From contig JADCEL010000015.1 in assembly GCA_020250125.1 (NCBI GenBank), positions 1 to 58,153 on the forward strand: DNA of 58,153 bases. The letters are read 5' to 3'. Position numbers and translations under genes: made by a program. This DNA comes from Rhodobacter sp. (GTDB lineage: Bacteria > Pseudomonadota > Alphaproteobacteria > Rhodobacterales > Rhodobacteraceae). The notes beneath the pieces are model-generated. The model saw only the letters and a program-made list of their open reading frames with translations. It searched no databases and was not told the DNA's origin. Positions 39,541 through 48,614 of this stretch are shown here, in pieces; within the stretch, counting starts at the first letter, position 1, and every line of letters begins with the position of its first letter.

Positions 39541-40698
39541 ATGAGTCGTATAGTTCGCCTGGAGACCTTTCACAACGAGTTTGTCTGTTTCGTCCGCGCG
39601 ACAGCAGAAGACGGGGCTTTTGGTTGGGGTCAGACATCAACCTACAACGCCGACATCACGGCGCAGGTGTTTCATCGCCAGATCGTACCCTGGGCCCTGG
39701 GGGCGGATGCGTCGGACATCGGCGGGCTTGTCCGCCTGATCGAACGCCGGGAGCACAAGTTTCCCGGCAGTTACCGCGCGCGGGCGCTTGCAGGGCTGGA
39801 TACCGCGCTGTGGGATATGGCGGGACGGCGTGCGGGCAAGCCGGTTGCCAGCCTGATCGGCGGGGCACCGGGGCCGGTGCGGGCCTATGCCAGTTCGATG
39901 AAGCGCGACATTTCGGCCCATGACGAAGCCGAACGGCTGGTCCGCTTCTGCGCCGAACAGGGCTTCACGGCGGCCAAGTGGCGGATCGGTGCCGAATGCG
40001 GCGAAGACACCGACGAATGGCCCGGCCGGACCGAAGAGATCATCCCTGTTGTCTCGCGTGCCCTTGGGGACGGCATCGACAAGCTTGTCGATGCCAATTC
40101 CGGCTTTTCGGTTGCCCGCGCCATCACGGTCGGGCGGATGCTGGAAGACAACGGTATCGGCCATTACGAAGAGCCGGTTCCCTATTGGGATCTTGACGCC
40201 ACGCGCGAGGTGACCCTGGCGCTTGAAATCGATGTGACGGGCGGCGAACAAGACTGGGACATGGCGACATGGAAGCGCATGATCGACATGCGCGCCGTCG
40301 ATGTGGTGCAACCGGATGTGATGTACATGGGCGGCCTGTCCCGGACGCTGGAGGTGGCGCGCATGGCGCAGGCGGCGGGTCTGCCCTGCACGCCGCATGC
40401 CGCGAACCTGTCCCTGGTCACGATGTGCACGATGCATCTGCTGACCGCGATTCCCAACGCGGGCAAGTACCTTGAACTGTCGATCGAGGGCGACGATTAC
40501 TATCCATGGCAGCGTGATCTGTTTGTGGCGACACCCTATGCAGTTGCAGAGGGCCACGTTACCGTATCAGACCTGCCGGGCTGGGGGGTGGAGATCAGCC
40601 CGGCCTGGCTTGACCGATCCGTCCACACCGAAGCCGCAGTCGAAAGCTTCAGTCCAAGCGCATACGGCGCACTTTACCACAAGGGAGGAAAACCATGA
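39541..40698 (+). CDS. Mandelate racemase/muconate lactonizing enzyme family protein
   Basis: 385 residues, enolase superfamily. The barrel carries metal ligands Asp in LVDANSGFS, Glu in HYEEPVPYW and Glu in VTGGEQDWD. The general base pair is Asp in VVQPDVMYMGG and His in CTPHAANLS, as in the mandelate racemase group. The second-strand motif reads AAKWRIG, not the usual KxK. It probably dehydrates or epimerises a sugar acid or related hydroxy acid; the exact substrate is unknown. The ATG has GGGAGAGGGG before it and the stop overlaps the transporter's first gene by four bases. Confidence 0.85.
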   Translation: MSRIVRLETFHNEFVCFVRATAEDGAFGWGQTSTYNADITAQVFHRQIVPWALGADASDIGGLVRLIERREHKFPGSYRARALAGLDTALWDMAGRRAGKPVASLIGGAPGPVRAYASSMKRDISAHDEAERLVRFCAEQGFTAAKWRIGAECGEDTDEWPGRTEEIIPVVSRALGDGIDKLVDANSGFSVARAITVGRMLEDNGIGHYEEPVPYWDLDATREVTLALEIDVTGGEQDWDMATWKRMIDMRAVDVVQPDVMYMGGLSRTLEVARMAQAAGLPCTPHAANLSLVTMCTMHLLTAIPNAGKYLELSIEGDDYYPWQRDLFVATPYAVAEGHVTVSDLPGWGVEISPAWLDRSVHTEAAVESFSPSAYGALYHKGGKP

Positions 40699-42257
40699 CC
40701 AACTTGACGTTTCCGCGCGGAATGACCCGCCGGGGCCTGCTGAAAGGCGGGGTTGCCCTGACCGCGGCGGGGTTGATCCTGCCCGCGCATATGGCGCTGG
40801 CGCAGACGGAGCCGAAGAAGGGGGGCGTGTTCCGCGTCGGTATCGGCCACGGGTCTTCGACCGACGGCTATGATCCCGGTCTTTGGGACCAGCTTTTTGT
40901 CCAGACCTTTGCTGCCGCGCGTCACAACTACCTGATCGAGATCGCGGCCGACGGCAACCTTGTGCCGGAAATCGCCGAAAGCTGGGACTCGGCAGACGGC
41001 GCGACCTGGGTCTTCAGGATCCGCCAAGGCGTCAGCTTCCATTCCGGCAAGGCGCTGACGCCCGATGACGTGGTGGCCTCGCTCAACCATCATCGCGGCG
41101 ACGCCTCGACCTCGGCGGTGAAGCCGTATTTCGACCCGGTCACCGACATCAGGGTTGACGGGCAGAACGTGGTGGTCACGCTGAACGCCCCCAACGCCGA
41201 CTTCCCCTACCTCATGTCGGATTATCACCTGCCGGTCATGCCGGGCATGGATGGCAAGATCGACCCGGCCTCGACCGATGGCTGCGGCGGCTATATCGTG
41301 GAAAGCTATGAGCCGGGCGTGCAGGCCACGCTGAACCGCAACCCGAACTACTGGAAACCGGACCGCGCCCACTTTGACCAGATTGTGCTTCTGACGATCC
41401 TTGATCCGGCGGCGCGTCTGAACGCCCTGATGACATCGGAAGTGGACACCATCGATCAGGTTGACCCGGCCTCGATCAGCCTGCTGGAAAGCCGGGGCGT
41501 GGCCAGGATCCTGTCGATCTCGGGCAATGCGCATTACTGCTTCCCGATGGACGCGCGCGCGGCACCCTTCACGGACAACAACGTGCGCATGGCGCTGAAA
41601 TACGCCTTTGACCGGCAGGAACTGGTGGACAAGATTCTGGCGGGCCATGGCTCGGTTGCCAATGACAATCCGATCGGCCCGGCAAACCGCTATTTCTTTG
41701 CCGGGATGGAGGCGAAGGCCTACGATCCCGACAAGGCGAAGTTCCACCTCAAAGAGGCCGGGATGGACAAGCTGGAAGTCACGCTTTCGGCCGCCAATGC
41801 CGCCTTCAGCGGTGCGGTCGATGCCGCTGTCCTGATGAGCGAAAAGGCCGCTGCGGCAAACATCACCATCACGGTGGACCGGGTGCCGGATGACGGCTAC
41901 TGGGACAATGTCTGGATGAAGAAGCCCTTCTGCGCCAGCTACTGGGGCGGGCGTCCGGTGGAAGACCAGATGTTCACCACCGCCTATCTTTCGGGCGCGT
42001 CGTGGAACGAAAGCTTCTGGTCGAACGAGGCTTTCGACAAGCTTCTGGTCGCCGCCCGGTCGGAACTGGATGATGCCAAACGCCGCGGGATGTATCAGGA
42101 AATGCAGCGCCTCGTGTCCTTCGAAGGATCGACCATCATCCCGATGTACAACAACTATGTGATGGCGCTGGCAAACACCGTGGCGACGCCCGAAAAGGTG
42201 TCGAACAACTGGAACCTTGACGGCTTCCGCTGCGTGGAACGCTGGTGGTTCGCCTGA
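40695..42257 (+). CDS. ABC transporter substrate-binding protein, family 5 (peptide/opine type)
   Basis: 520 residues. A Tat-type signal (TRRGLLKGGVALTAAGLI, ending ALA-Q) exports it. The SBP_bac_5 fold is evident from VPEIAESWDSADGATWVFRI, VSFHSGKALTPDDVVASL and ALKYAFDRQELVDKILAGHG. Family members bind peptides, opines, nickel or sugar derivatives. Coupling with a sugar-acid-type enolase-superfamily enzyme suggests a non-peptide ligand (inference). Confidence 0.92.
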   Translation: MTNLTFPRGMTRRGLLKGGVALTAAGLILPAHMALAQTEPKKGGVFRVGIGHGSSTDGYDPGLWDQLFVQTFAAARHNYLIEIAADGNLVPEIAESWDSADGATWVFRIRQGVSFHSGKALTPDDVVASLNHHRGDASTSAVKPYFDPVTDIRVDGQNVVVTLNAPNADFPYLMSDYHLPVMPGMDGKIDPASTDGCGGYIVESYEPGVQATLNRNPNYWKPDRAHFDQIVLLTILDPAARLNALMTSEVDTIDQVDPASISLLESRGVARILSISGNAHYCFPMDARAAPFTDNNVRMALKYAFDRQELVDKILAGHGSVANDNPIGPANRYFFAGMEAKAYDPDKAKFHLKEAGMDKLEVTLSAANAAFSGAVDAAVLMSEKAAAANITITVDRVPDDGYWDNVWMKKPFCASYWGGRPVEDQMFTTAYLSGASWNESFWSNEAFDKLLVAARSELDDAKRRGMYQEMQRLVSFEGSTIIPMYNNYVMALANTVATPEKVSNNWNLDGFRCVERWWFA

Positions 42258-42362
42258 TCCTGCCGCTATGAAACCATGGCCCCGGCTGGTACTGCCTGCC
42301 GGGGCCGTTCCGCCGGGGCAGCGCAAAGACTGCCGGGCAAACAGGACGGCGACGGGGGGAAG

Positions 42363-43316
42363 ATGACCGGACTCTGGCGGATGATCGGGCAGAGGCTGCT
42401 TCTGGGCATGCTGACGCTTTTCATCATTTCGGTGGTCATCTTCGGCGCGACCGAGCTTTTGCCGGGCGATCTTGCCCGCGAACTGCTGGGCCAGTCGGCG
42501 ACCGAAGAAACGCTTGCGGCGCTGCGCGAGCAATTGGGGCTGAACGACCCCGCCCCTGTGCGCTACTGGAACTGGCTGACGGGTGTTCTGCAGGGCGACT
42601 TCGGCCTGTCGATGGCAACGCAGAAGCCGATTTCGGAACTGGTCGGCGCGCGGCTGGGCAACACGCTGTTTCTGGCCCTTTATGCCGCCGCCCTGTCGAT
42701 ACCGCTGTCGCTGCTTCTGGGGGTGCTGGCGGCCCTGTGGCGCAATTCCGTCTTCGACCGCGCATCGAACGCGCTGGCGCTGACGGCGATTTCCTTCCCC
42801 GAGTTCTTCGTGGCCTACATCCTGATCCTGTGGCTGGCACAGACCGGACTTTTTCCGTCAATGGTGCGCATCACGGGTGCGACAACGACGGGCGACCTGT
42901 TGTATTCGGCCTTTCTGCCGGCCCTGACGCTGACCCTTGTCGTCACCGCGCATATGATGCGGATGACGCGGGCCGCGATCATCAACCTGCTGGCCAGCCC
43001 CTATATCGAGATGGCGCGGCTGAAAGGCATGTCACCGATGCGCGTGGTGCTGCGCCATGCGGTGCCCAACGCGCTGGCCCCGATCATCAATGTGGTGGCG
43101 CTCAATCTTGCCTACCTGATCACCGGCGTCGTGGTGGTCGAGGTGGTCTTTGTCTATCCCGGCCTTGGCCAGCTGATGATCGACGCGGTGACCAACCGCG
43201 ACATTCCCGTTGTGCAGGCCATCGCGCTGATTTTTGCTGCCGCTTACGTCCTGCTCAACCTTCTGGCGGATGTGCTGTCGACGGTCACCAACCCGCGCCT
43301 GATGCACCGGACATAG
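42363..43316 (+). CDS. ABC transporter permease (DppB type)
   Basis: 317 residues, six membrane helices. DppB/OppB pattern: N-terminal helix RLLLGMLTLFIISVVIFGAT, LLGQSATEETLAALREQLGL, and the EAA loop MARLKGMSPMRVVLRHAVPN that contacts the ATPase. The ATG follows GGGGGGAAG. It forms the heterodimeric channel with the next gene's product. Confidence 0.93.
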   Translation: MTGLWRMIGQRLLLGMLTLFIISVVIFGATELLPGDLARELLGQSATEETLAALREQLGLNDPAPVRYWNWLTGVLQGDFGLSMATQKPISELVGARLGNTLFLALYAAALSIPLSLLLGVLAALWRNSVFDRASNALALTAISFPEFFVAYILILWLAQTGLFPSMVRITGATTTGDLLYSAFLPALTLTLVVTAHMMRMTRAAIINLLASPYIEMARLKGMSPMRVVLRHAVPNALAPIINVVALNLAYLITGVVVVEVVFVYPGLGQLMIDAVTNRDIPVVQAIALIFAAAYVLLNLLADVLSTVTNPRLMHRT

Positions 43317-43320
43317 GGCC

Positions 43321-44235
43321 ATGACCGTTCTTGTATCCCTTATCGTCGGGCTGGGCCTGTTCTTCATCATCGGTCTTGCGGCCCGCGTGGCGTTGCAGGC
43401 GGCTGCCCCGGCCCGTCACAGGCCGATGTTCCGCGACATGCCGCTGACCGCCGCTTTCGGGCTGGCGGTGATCCTGGTCTATGTCGTTGTCGCCATCCTT
43501 GCCCCGGTCATCGCCCCGTTCGGCGAGGGCGAAGTTCTGGGCGACCAGTACCTGCCCTGGGCCGCACCGCATTATCTGGGCACCGACAAGCTGGGCCGCG
43601 ACATGCTGACCCGGCTGATCTATGGTGCGCGCAACACGGTCGGCATCGCCTTTGCCACCACGGCGTTGGCCTTTGTTGCAGGCTCGGTTCTTGGCATCTG
43701 GGCGGCACTCGCGGGCGGCTGGCTTGACCAGGGGCTGTCGCGCCTTGTCGATGCGCTGATGGCCATTCCGGCGCTGGTCTTTTCGCTTTTGCTGCTGACG
43801 ATCTTCGGCACGTCGGTGCTGACGCTGATCCTGGTCATCGCCGCCGTCGATGCCACGCGCGTCTACCGCCTGGCACGGTCGGTCGCCCAGGGCATTGTGG
43901 TGATGGATTACATCGAAGCCGCCCGCCTGCGCGGCGAGGGGAACTGGCACCTGATCCGGCGCGAGATCCTGCCCAATGCGATGGCACCGCTGGTGGCCGA
44001 ATTCGGCCTGCGGTTCTGCTTTGTGTTCCTGTCAATCTCGGCGCTGTCATTCCTTGGCCTTGGGATCAAACCGCCCACGGCCGACTGGGGGTCCATGGTG
44101 CGCGAGAATGCGACGCTGATCACCTTTGGCGATATCACGCCGCTGTTGCCCGCCGGGGCCATAGCGCTTTTGACGGTCGCGGTGAACTTTGTCGTCGACT
44201 GGCAGTTGCACCGCGCCAGCGGGCTAAGGGATTAG
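43321..44235 (+). CDS. ABC transporter permease (DppC type)
   Basis: 304 residues. DppC-like: the LGTDKLGRDMLTRLIYGARN segment, six helices, and the EAA loop EAARLRGEGNWHLIRREILP. It starts four bases after the DppB-type gene. C-terminal FLGLGIKPPTADWGSMVREN is the typical ending region of this family. Confidence 0.93.
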   Translation: MTVLVSLIVGLGLFFIIGLAARVALQAAAPARHRPMFRDMPLTAAFGLAVILVYVVVAILAPVIAPFGEGEVLGDQYLPWAAPHYLGTDKLGRDMLTRLIYGARNTVGIAFATTALAFVAGSVLGIWAALAGGWLDQGLSRLVDALMAIPALVFSLLLLTIFGTSVLTLILVIAAVDATRVYRLARSVAQGIVVMDYIEAARLRGEGNWHLIRREILPNAMAPLVAEFGLRFCFVFLSISALSFLGLGIKPPTADWGSMVRENATLITFGDITPLLPAGAIALLTVAVNFVVDWQLHRASGLRD

Positions 44236-44239
44236 GCCG

Positions 44240-45856
44240 ATGGACAGAGACATCCTGCTGTCCATCAAGGGCCTGCGGATCGACGGCCGTTCGGGCGATG
44301 CCTGGCATCCGATTGTCAAGGGCGTGGACCTGACCCTGCACCGGGGCGAGGTTCTGGGCCTGATCGGCGAATCCGGGGCGGGCAAGTCGACGCTGGGTCT
44401 GGCGGCGATGGGGTTTGCCCGCGACGGCTGCCGCATCTCTGGCGGGACCATCGACTTTGACGGGATCGACCTGCGCACGGCCCCCGAGGCGACGCGGCGC
44501 AGCTTGCGCGGCAAGCGCATCGCCTATGTCGCGCAATCGGCTGCGGCCAGCTTCAACCCTGCCCACAGGCTGATCGGCCAGTATTGCGAAGGCCCGGTTG
44601 TCCACGGTGTCATGTCGCGCGAAAAGGCCGAAGGCGATGCGGTGGATCTGTACCGCCGCATGCGCCTGCCCAACCCCGAAGACATCGGGTTCCGCTATCC
44701 GCATCAGGTGTCAGGCGGGCAGTTGCAGCGCGCGATGACGGCGATGGCGATGTCCTGCCGCCCCGATCTGATCATCTTCGACGAACCGACAACCGCGCTG
44801 GATGTGACAACGCAGATCGAGGTGCTGGCCGCGATCCGCGACATCGTGCGGCAGTTCGGCACGGCGGCAATCTACATCACCCATGACCTGGCCGTGGTGG
44901 CCCAGATGGCCGACCGCATCAAGGTGCTTTTGCGCGGGGACGAGGTGGAAGAGGCCGATACCCGGTCGATGCTTGCCGCCCCGCGAGAGGAGTATACGCG
45001 CAGCCTTTGGGCGGTGCGCAGCTTTGCCCGCCCCGAACAGCCGCCCGGCAGGGGAACGCCGGTTGTCTCGGTGCGCAATGTGACGGCGGGCTATGGCGCG
45101 GTCGATGTGCTGCGCAATGTCAGCTTTGACATTCACGCCCGCCGCACCGTGGCCGTGGTGGGCGAAAGCGGGTCGGGCAAATCCACGACGGCGCGGGTGA
45201 TCACAGGACTTCTGCCGCCACGAAAGGGCCAGGTGCTGATGGGCGGAAAGACGCTGCCGCCCGGCTTCAAGGGGCGCTCGCGCGACGAGTTGCGCCAGTG
45301 CCAGATGATCTACCAGATGGCCGACACCGCGCTGAACCCCAGGCTGCGCCTGCGCGAGTTGATCGGGCGACCCGCCGAAATGTATCTGGGCCTGACAGGA
45401 AAGGCGCTGGAGGCGCGCATCCGCGATCTTCTGGCGCTGATCGAACTGGAGCCGGACACCTACATCGACCGCCTGCCGTCAGAGCTTTCGGGCGGGCAGA
45501 AGCAGCGCATCGGCATCGCCCGCGCCCTTGCCGCCGAACCGCAGCTCATCATCTGCGACGAGGTGACATCGGCCCTGGACCAGATCGTGCAGGAAGGCAT
45601 CCTGAAACTGCTCGACCGCCTGCAGGGCGAGTTGAACCTGGCCTGCATGTTCATCACGCATGACCTTGCCACGGTGAAATCCATCGCCGACGAGGTGGTG
45701 GTCATGCAACAGGGCGTCGTGGTCGAACACGGCCCCAAGGCCGCGCTCTTTGCTGATCCGAAGCAGGATTACACGCGGCTTCTTCTGTCCTCGGTGCCCG
45801 AGATGGACCCGGACTGGCTGAACCGGCTTTTGGCCGCGCGCGGAGAAGATGCGTGA
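44240..45856 (+). CDS. Fused ABC ATPase (DppD-DppF type)
   Basis: 538 residues, two complete nucleotide-binding domains in one chain. Domain 1: Walker A GESGAGKSTLGL, signature VSGGQLQRAM, Walker B LIIFDEPTTALD. Domain 2: Walker A GESGSGKSTTAR, signature LSGGQKQRIGI, Walker B LIICDEVTSALD. The second Walker B has EVTS in place of EPTS. The fusion replaces separate DppD and DppF and completes the importer. Confidence 0.94.
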   Translation: MDRDILLSIKGLRIDGRSGDAWHPIVKGVDLTLHRGEVLGLIGESGAGKSTLGLAAMGFARDGCRISGGTIDFDGIDLRTAPEATRRSLRGKRIAYVAQSAAASFNPAHRLIGQYCEGPVVHGVMSREKAEGDAVDLYRRMRLPNPEDIGFRYPHQVSGGQLQRAMTAMAMSCRPDLIIFDEPTTALDVTTQIEVLAAIRDIVRQFGTAAIYITHDLAVVAQMADRIKVLLRGDEVEEADTRSMLAAPREEYTRSLWAVRSFARPEQPPGRGTPVVSVRNVTAGYGAVDVLRNVSFDIHARRTVAVVGESGSGKSTTARVITGLLPPRKGQVLMGGKTLPPGFKGRSRDELRQCQMIYQMADTALNPRLRLRELIGRPAEMYLGLTGKALEARIRDLLALIELEPDTYIDRLPSELSGGQKQRIGIARALAAEPQLIICDEVTSALDQIVQEGILKLLDRLQGELNLACMFITHDLATVKSIADEVVVMQQGVVVEHGPKAALFADPKQDYTRLLLSSVPEMDPDWLNRLLAARGEDA

Positions 45857-46365
45857 TCTGGCGGGCATCGCCGCGCCGGATGTGGCACAAGGCGCGCATC
45901 GACCCGCCCGGATTGTTGTCAACTGCGCCGGCATTGCCGGTTCGGTGCGGCTTTTGGGGTGCGATGGACCGGTCGACATGGCGCGGCTCAAAGCGGTGAT
46001 CCGGGTCAATCTGCCGGGAACGGCATCGGTGATGGCCAGGGCTGCGGCGCGGATGATGGTGCCGGACCGGATGGCGAACGGGATGACCGTCACCACTTCC
46101 CCAAGCACGGCTTGCGAGGGTCAGATCGGTCAGGGTGCCCATGTCGCCGCCAGGGGTGCGATTGCGGCCATGACATGCGGGGCCGCGCGTGAATTCGCCG
46201 CCAGGGGCCTGTGCGTTCCGGCCATAGCCCCGGTCCTGTGGCGCACGCCCATGGTCGCCGAAGTGCCGCCGGACGTGGCCGAAGGCATCACCATGACGCC
46301 ATTTTCCCGCGCTGTTCCGGCGAACCCCAGACCGGCACCTGCCCGCACCGGAAACGTGCCGGGCA
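45849..46365 (+). pseudogene. Short-chain dehydrogenase (HSD10-like) pseudogene
   Basis: The translation VVNCAGIAGSVRLLGCDGP, LKAVIRVNLPGTASVMA and EGQIGQGAHVAARGAIAAM follows type II 3-hydroxyacyl-CoA dehydrogenase. The N-terminal nucleotide-binding glycine motif is missing. The catalytic Ser region is altered, Tyr of YxxxK is His and Lys is Arg, so it cannot be active. The C-terminus dissolves before the MarR gene. It overlaps the ATPase stop by a few bases. Confidence 0.7.
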
Positions 46366-46821
46366 TCACGCTGACACGTTACGGTCGGCATCAAGGAATT
46401 TGCGCAGCGCTTCCAGATCGGGAAGCAGGCGCGCCACCTGGTCGGGCGGAAAGGTGGCGGCTATCCGCCTGACGTCCGGAGCAAGCGAATCGATCGTCTC
46501 CTGCCGGAATTTGCGCCCGGCATCGGTGAGGTAAACCAGTTTGGACCTGCCATCCTTCGGGTTCTTGCGGATCTCGATCAGACCCTCACGTTCCAGAACA
46601 GCCAGGGAATGGGTCATCGAGGTTTTGGGAACCTGAAACGCCTTGGCCAGGATCATGGGGGTGCAGCCATCTCCGACCCGAGCCAGGTGGTTCAACACGG
46701 AAAACTGTGCCAGCACAAAGCCTGGCTGCAAGCGCGCCTCCAGGATGTTTCGCGCCAATTGCTCGATTATCCCGATCTCGGTGAAAAGCCGGAAGTATTC
46801 GGAGATTACACGTTCAGGCAT
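46366..46821 (-). CDS. MarR-family transcriptional regulator
   Basis: 151 residues. MarR winged HTH: FVLAQFSVLNHLARVGDGCT, ILAKAFQVPKTSMTHSLAVL (recognition helix), then GLIEIRKNPKDGRSKLVYLT (the wing). It is convergent with the ABC operon and is separated from it only by the decayed SDR gene. The target and ligand are unknown; regulation of the importer is possible. Confidence 0.9.
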   Translation of the reverse strand: MPERVISEYFRLFTEIGIIEQLARNILEARLQPGFVLAQFSVLNHLARVGDGCTPMILAKAFQVPKTSMTHSLAVLEREGLIEIRKNPKDGRSKLVYLTDAGRKFRQETIDSLAPDVRRIAATFPPDQVARLLPDLEALRKFLDADRNVSA

Positions 46822-47863
46822 TCTTGATCCTGCCTTCCTGTTGCCACTGCGGGATCATCCCGGCGCCCGGACCACAGCCCATGCGCGGCAATGCTTGAAC
46901 CCTGCCGCCGCCAGGTGCCGGGCGTTGATGCCCCCGACGGAACGGTGCGGCCGTTCCGGAGAACTCCTTCAGAACCTGACCCCGGGATGAAACCCAAGAC
47001 CACGCGCAAGCGCTGCGATCTTGACCCGCAGCCGGCATCTGCCCCCTTTGCAATCCGTGTTTCGTGGCTGTTGTCATCATTTACCAACCAGACATGCCCC
47101 ATGGCGGTACCGGCCTGTGCAGGAAACCGCGTTCAGCCTGCATCCAAATCCAAAGCCCGTCGGGTCCAAAGACGACTCATGCATGACCTTCCCGGTCAGG
47201 CGCGGCGGTTCACACAGTTGCGCAGGTGATAACCGATTCCCTCGGGGCCTGCATCCGCCTCCTGCCGCCCGATCCGGAACAGAGTGAGTCTTTCCTGAAG
47301 GGCCGGGGTCGTTTCAACTTCGTTCCCGCGATCAACCTGGGCTTTCCAAAGCCTTCGATGCGGCGACGTGCCGTGTTTCACAGGCGATCCGCCGGTTTTG
47401 CGTGCAGATCAGGAACGCCATGATCTTGCTTCGCTTGTCCCGGCGCGATCAGTGGCGGCCCCGTCAGTGCTTGCGCGATGATGACAAGGGCGGACGTGCC
47501 ACGAAGAACGGCACAGGCCCGGACAGACCGCACAGGAGTTCTTGCACCGCATCATGATCATTGCTATCTTCGTTTACTTGGATATCTTGATACTAAAGTC
47601 TATAGTACGATATCGAACATGTTGCAAGCCTTATCTGTACCTGTTGGTCTGCTGCCCTGACGGCGGCTTGCGGAAGCCTGGCGCGGCATGGATCAGACCT
47701 TTGACTCTGCCCTGACTTCCGCAAGGATGCGCGCTGCCTGGCGCTGGCGTGCCGGTCGCGCCGCCTTGCAATGCACCCTGCGTCAGCTGCATCCGGTTCA
47801 AGCTGCGGTCGCATCAGGTTTGAAGCGCGATCCGCCTGCGGCAGAACACGCCGTCACCTTCGG
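46822..47863. other. Long gene-free region between MarR and TetR genes
   Basis: About 1,040 bases with no recognised gene. A minus-strand frame near 47.2-47.4 kb (LWKAQVDRGNEVETTPALQE) looks slightly protein-like but is short and unsupported. At 47581-47614 there is an AT-rich patch with a broken inverted repeat (GATATCTTGATACT versus AGTACGATATC) resembling a promoter or MarR/TetR operator. Probably the relic of one or more lost genes. Confidence 0.45.
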
Positions 47864-48490
47864 TCAGGGCGACCGGGTCCGGCAGATTCCTGATCTGACA
47901 TGCGGCAAAAGCGCCGCCAGACCCGGAGAAGCATCAGCCCCTGCATGATCATGGCCGAAGACGCCGCTTTCCGTCAGCATGACAAAGCCATGAAGAAAGG
48001 ACCACAGGGCAACGGTCCGGCCCCCCAGGTCATCGACCGCACCATCGGCAGACCCGGCGACAGCCGCCATCAGGGCAAGGAAACAGGCGTTGCGGGGTTC
48101 CGCAAGCGCCGGGTCTGAAAGATCGATCAGCTTCGGCTGCGCCATCAGGGCATAAAGATCGGGCTCTCTCAACCCGAATGCGACGTAGCGTTCACAGGTG
48201 GCCTGCAGATCGTCCCGGCAGACAGGGCGCATGTTGTGAAGGGCCTCGGCGGCCTCGGCGAAGCCTTGCGCCGCAAGTGCGGTAAGAAGCGCGCGCTTGT
48301 CGGCAAAGTGTCTGGCCGGCGATGCGTGCGAAACGCCGATCACTTGCGCGGCCTTGCGCAAGGATATCGCATTCAGCCCGCCGGACCTGAGCTGTTCCCG
48401 GCAGACGCGCAGCAGTTCCATCCGCAGGTCGCCATGGTGGTAAGGGGCCGGCGCAGCAGGTTGCGCATATGATGCAGGCATTGACAACAT
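47864..48490 (-). CDS. TetR-family transcriptional regulator
   Basis: 208 residues. The N-terminal HTH is of the TetR type: YHHGDLRMELLRVCREQL, LNAISLRKAAQVIGVSHASP, ARHFADKRALLTALAAQGF. The C-terminal ligand domain contains CERYVAFGLREPDLYALM, as in the TetR_C_13/WHG group. The ATG before SMPASYAQ was chosen because the upstream extension crosses the operator palindrome. It is divergent from the NAD(P)-binding protein gene. Confidence 0.88.
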   Translation of the reverse strand: MLSMPASYAQPAAPAPYHHGDLRMELLRVCREQLRSGGLNAISLRKAAQVIGVSHASPARHFADKRALLTALAAQGFAEAAEALHNMRPVCRDDLQATCERYVAFGLREPDLYALMAQPKLIDLSDPALAEPRNACFLALMAAVAGSADGAVDDLGGRTVALWSFLHGFVMLTESGVFGHDHAGADASPGLAALLPHVRSGICRTRSP

Positions 48491-48501
48491 TCCCGGGATA
48501 T

Positions 48502-48524
48502 CTATGTTGATGCTGATAACATAG
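48502..48524. promoter_or_regulatory. Palindromic operator between tetR-type gene and its divergent target
   Basis: Perfect 7-base inverted repeat CTATGTT-N9-AACATAG, 12 bases upstream of the TetR start and about 90 bases upstream of the divergent gene. Size and position fit a TetR dimer site controlling both genes. The site is visible; the binding protein is inferred. Confidence 0.7.
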
Positions 48525-48614
48525 GCGCTGGATCGGTTCTTGTCAGCCCATTGGCTGCAAAACGAGGGGCCGCGTGATCGCACGGCGGCACGTATCCGGT
48601 GCGGGAGGAATGAC

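Noticed and set aside
45849..46472. Functional short-chain dehydrogenase
   Set aside because: Catalytic Tyr and Lys are replaced, the nucleotide-binding motif is missing, and the 3' part overlaps the MarR gene.
46822..47690. Several 60-110-residue frames between MarR and TetR
   Set aside because: Overlapping on both strands, no conserved pattern, no ribosome sites.
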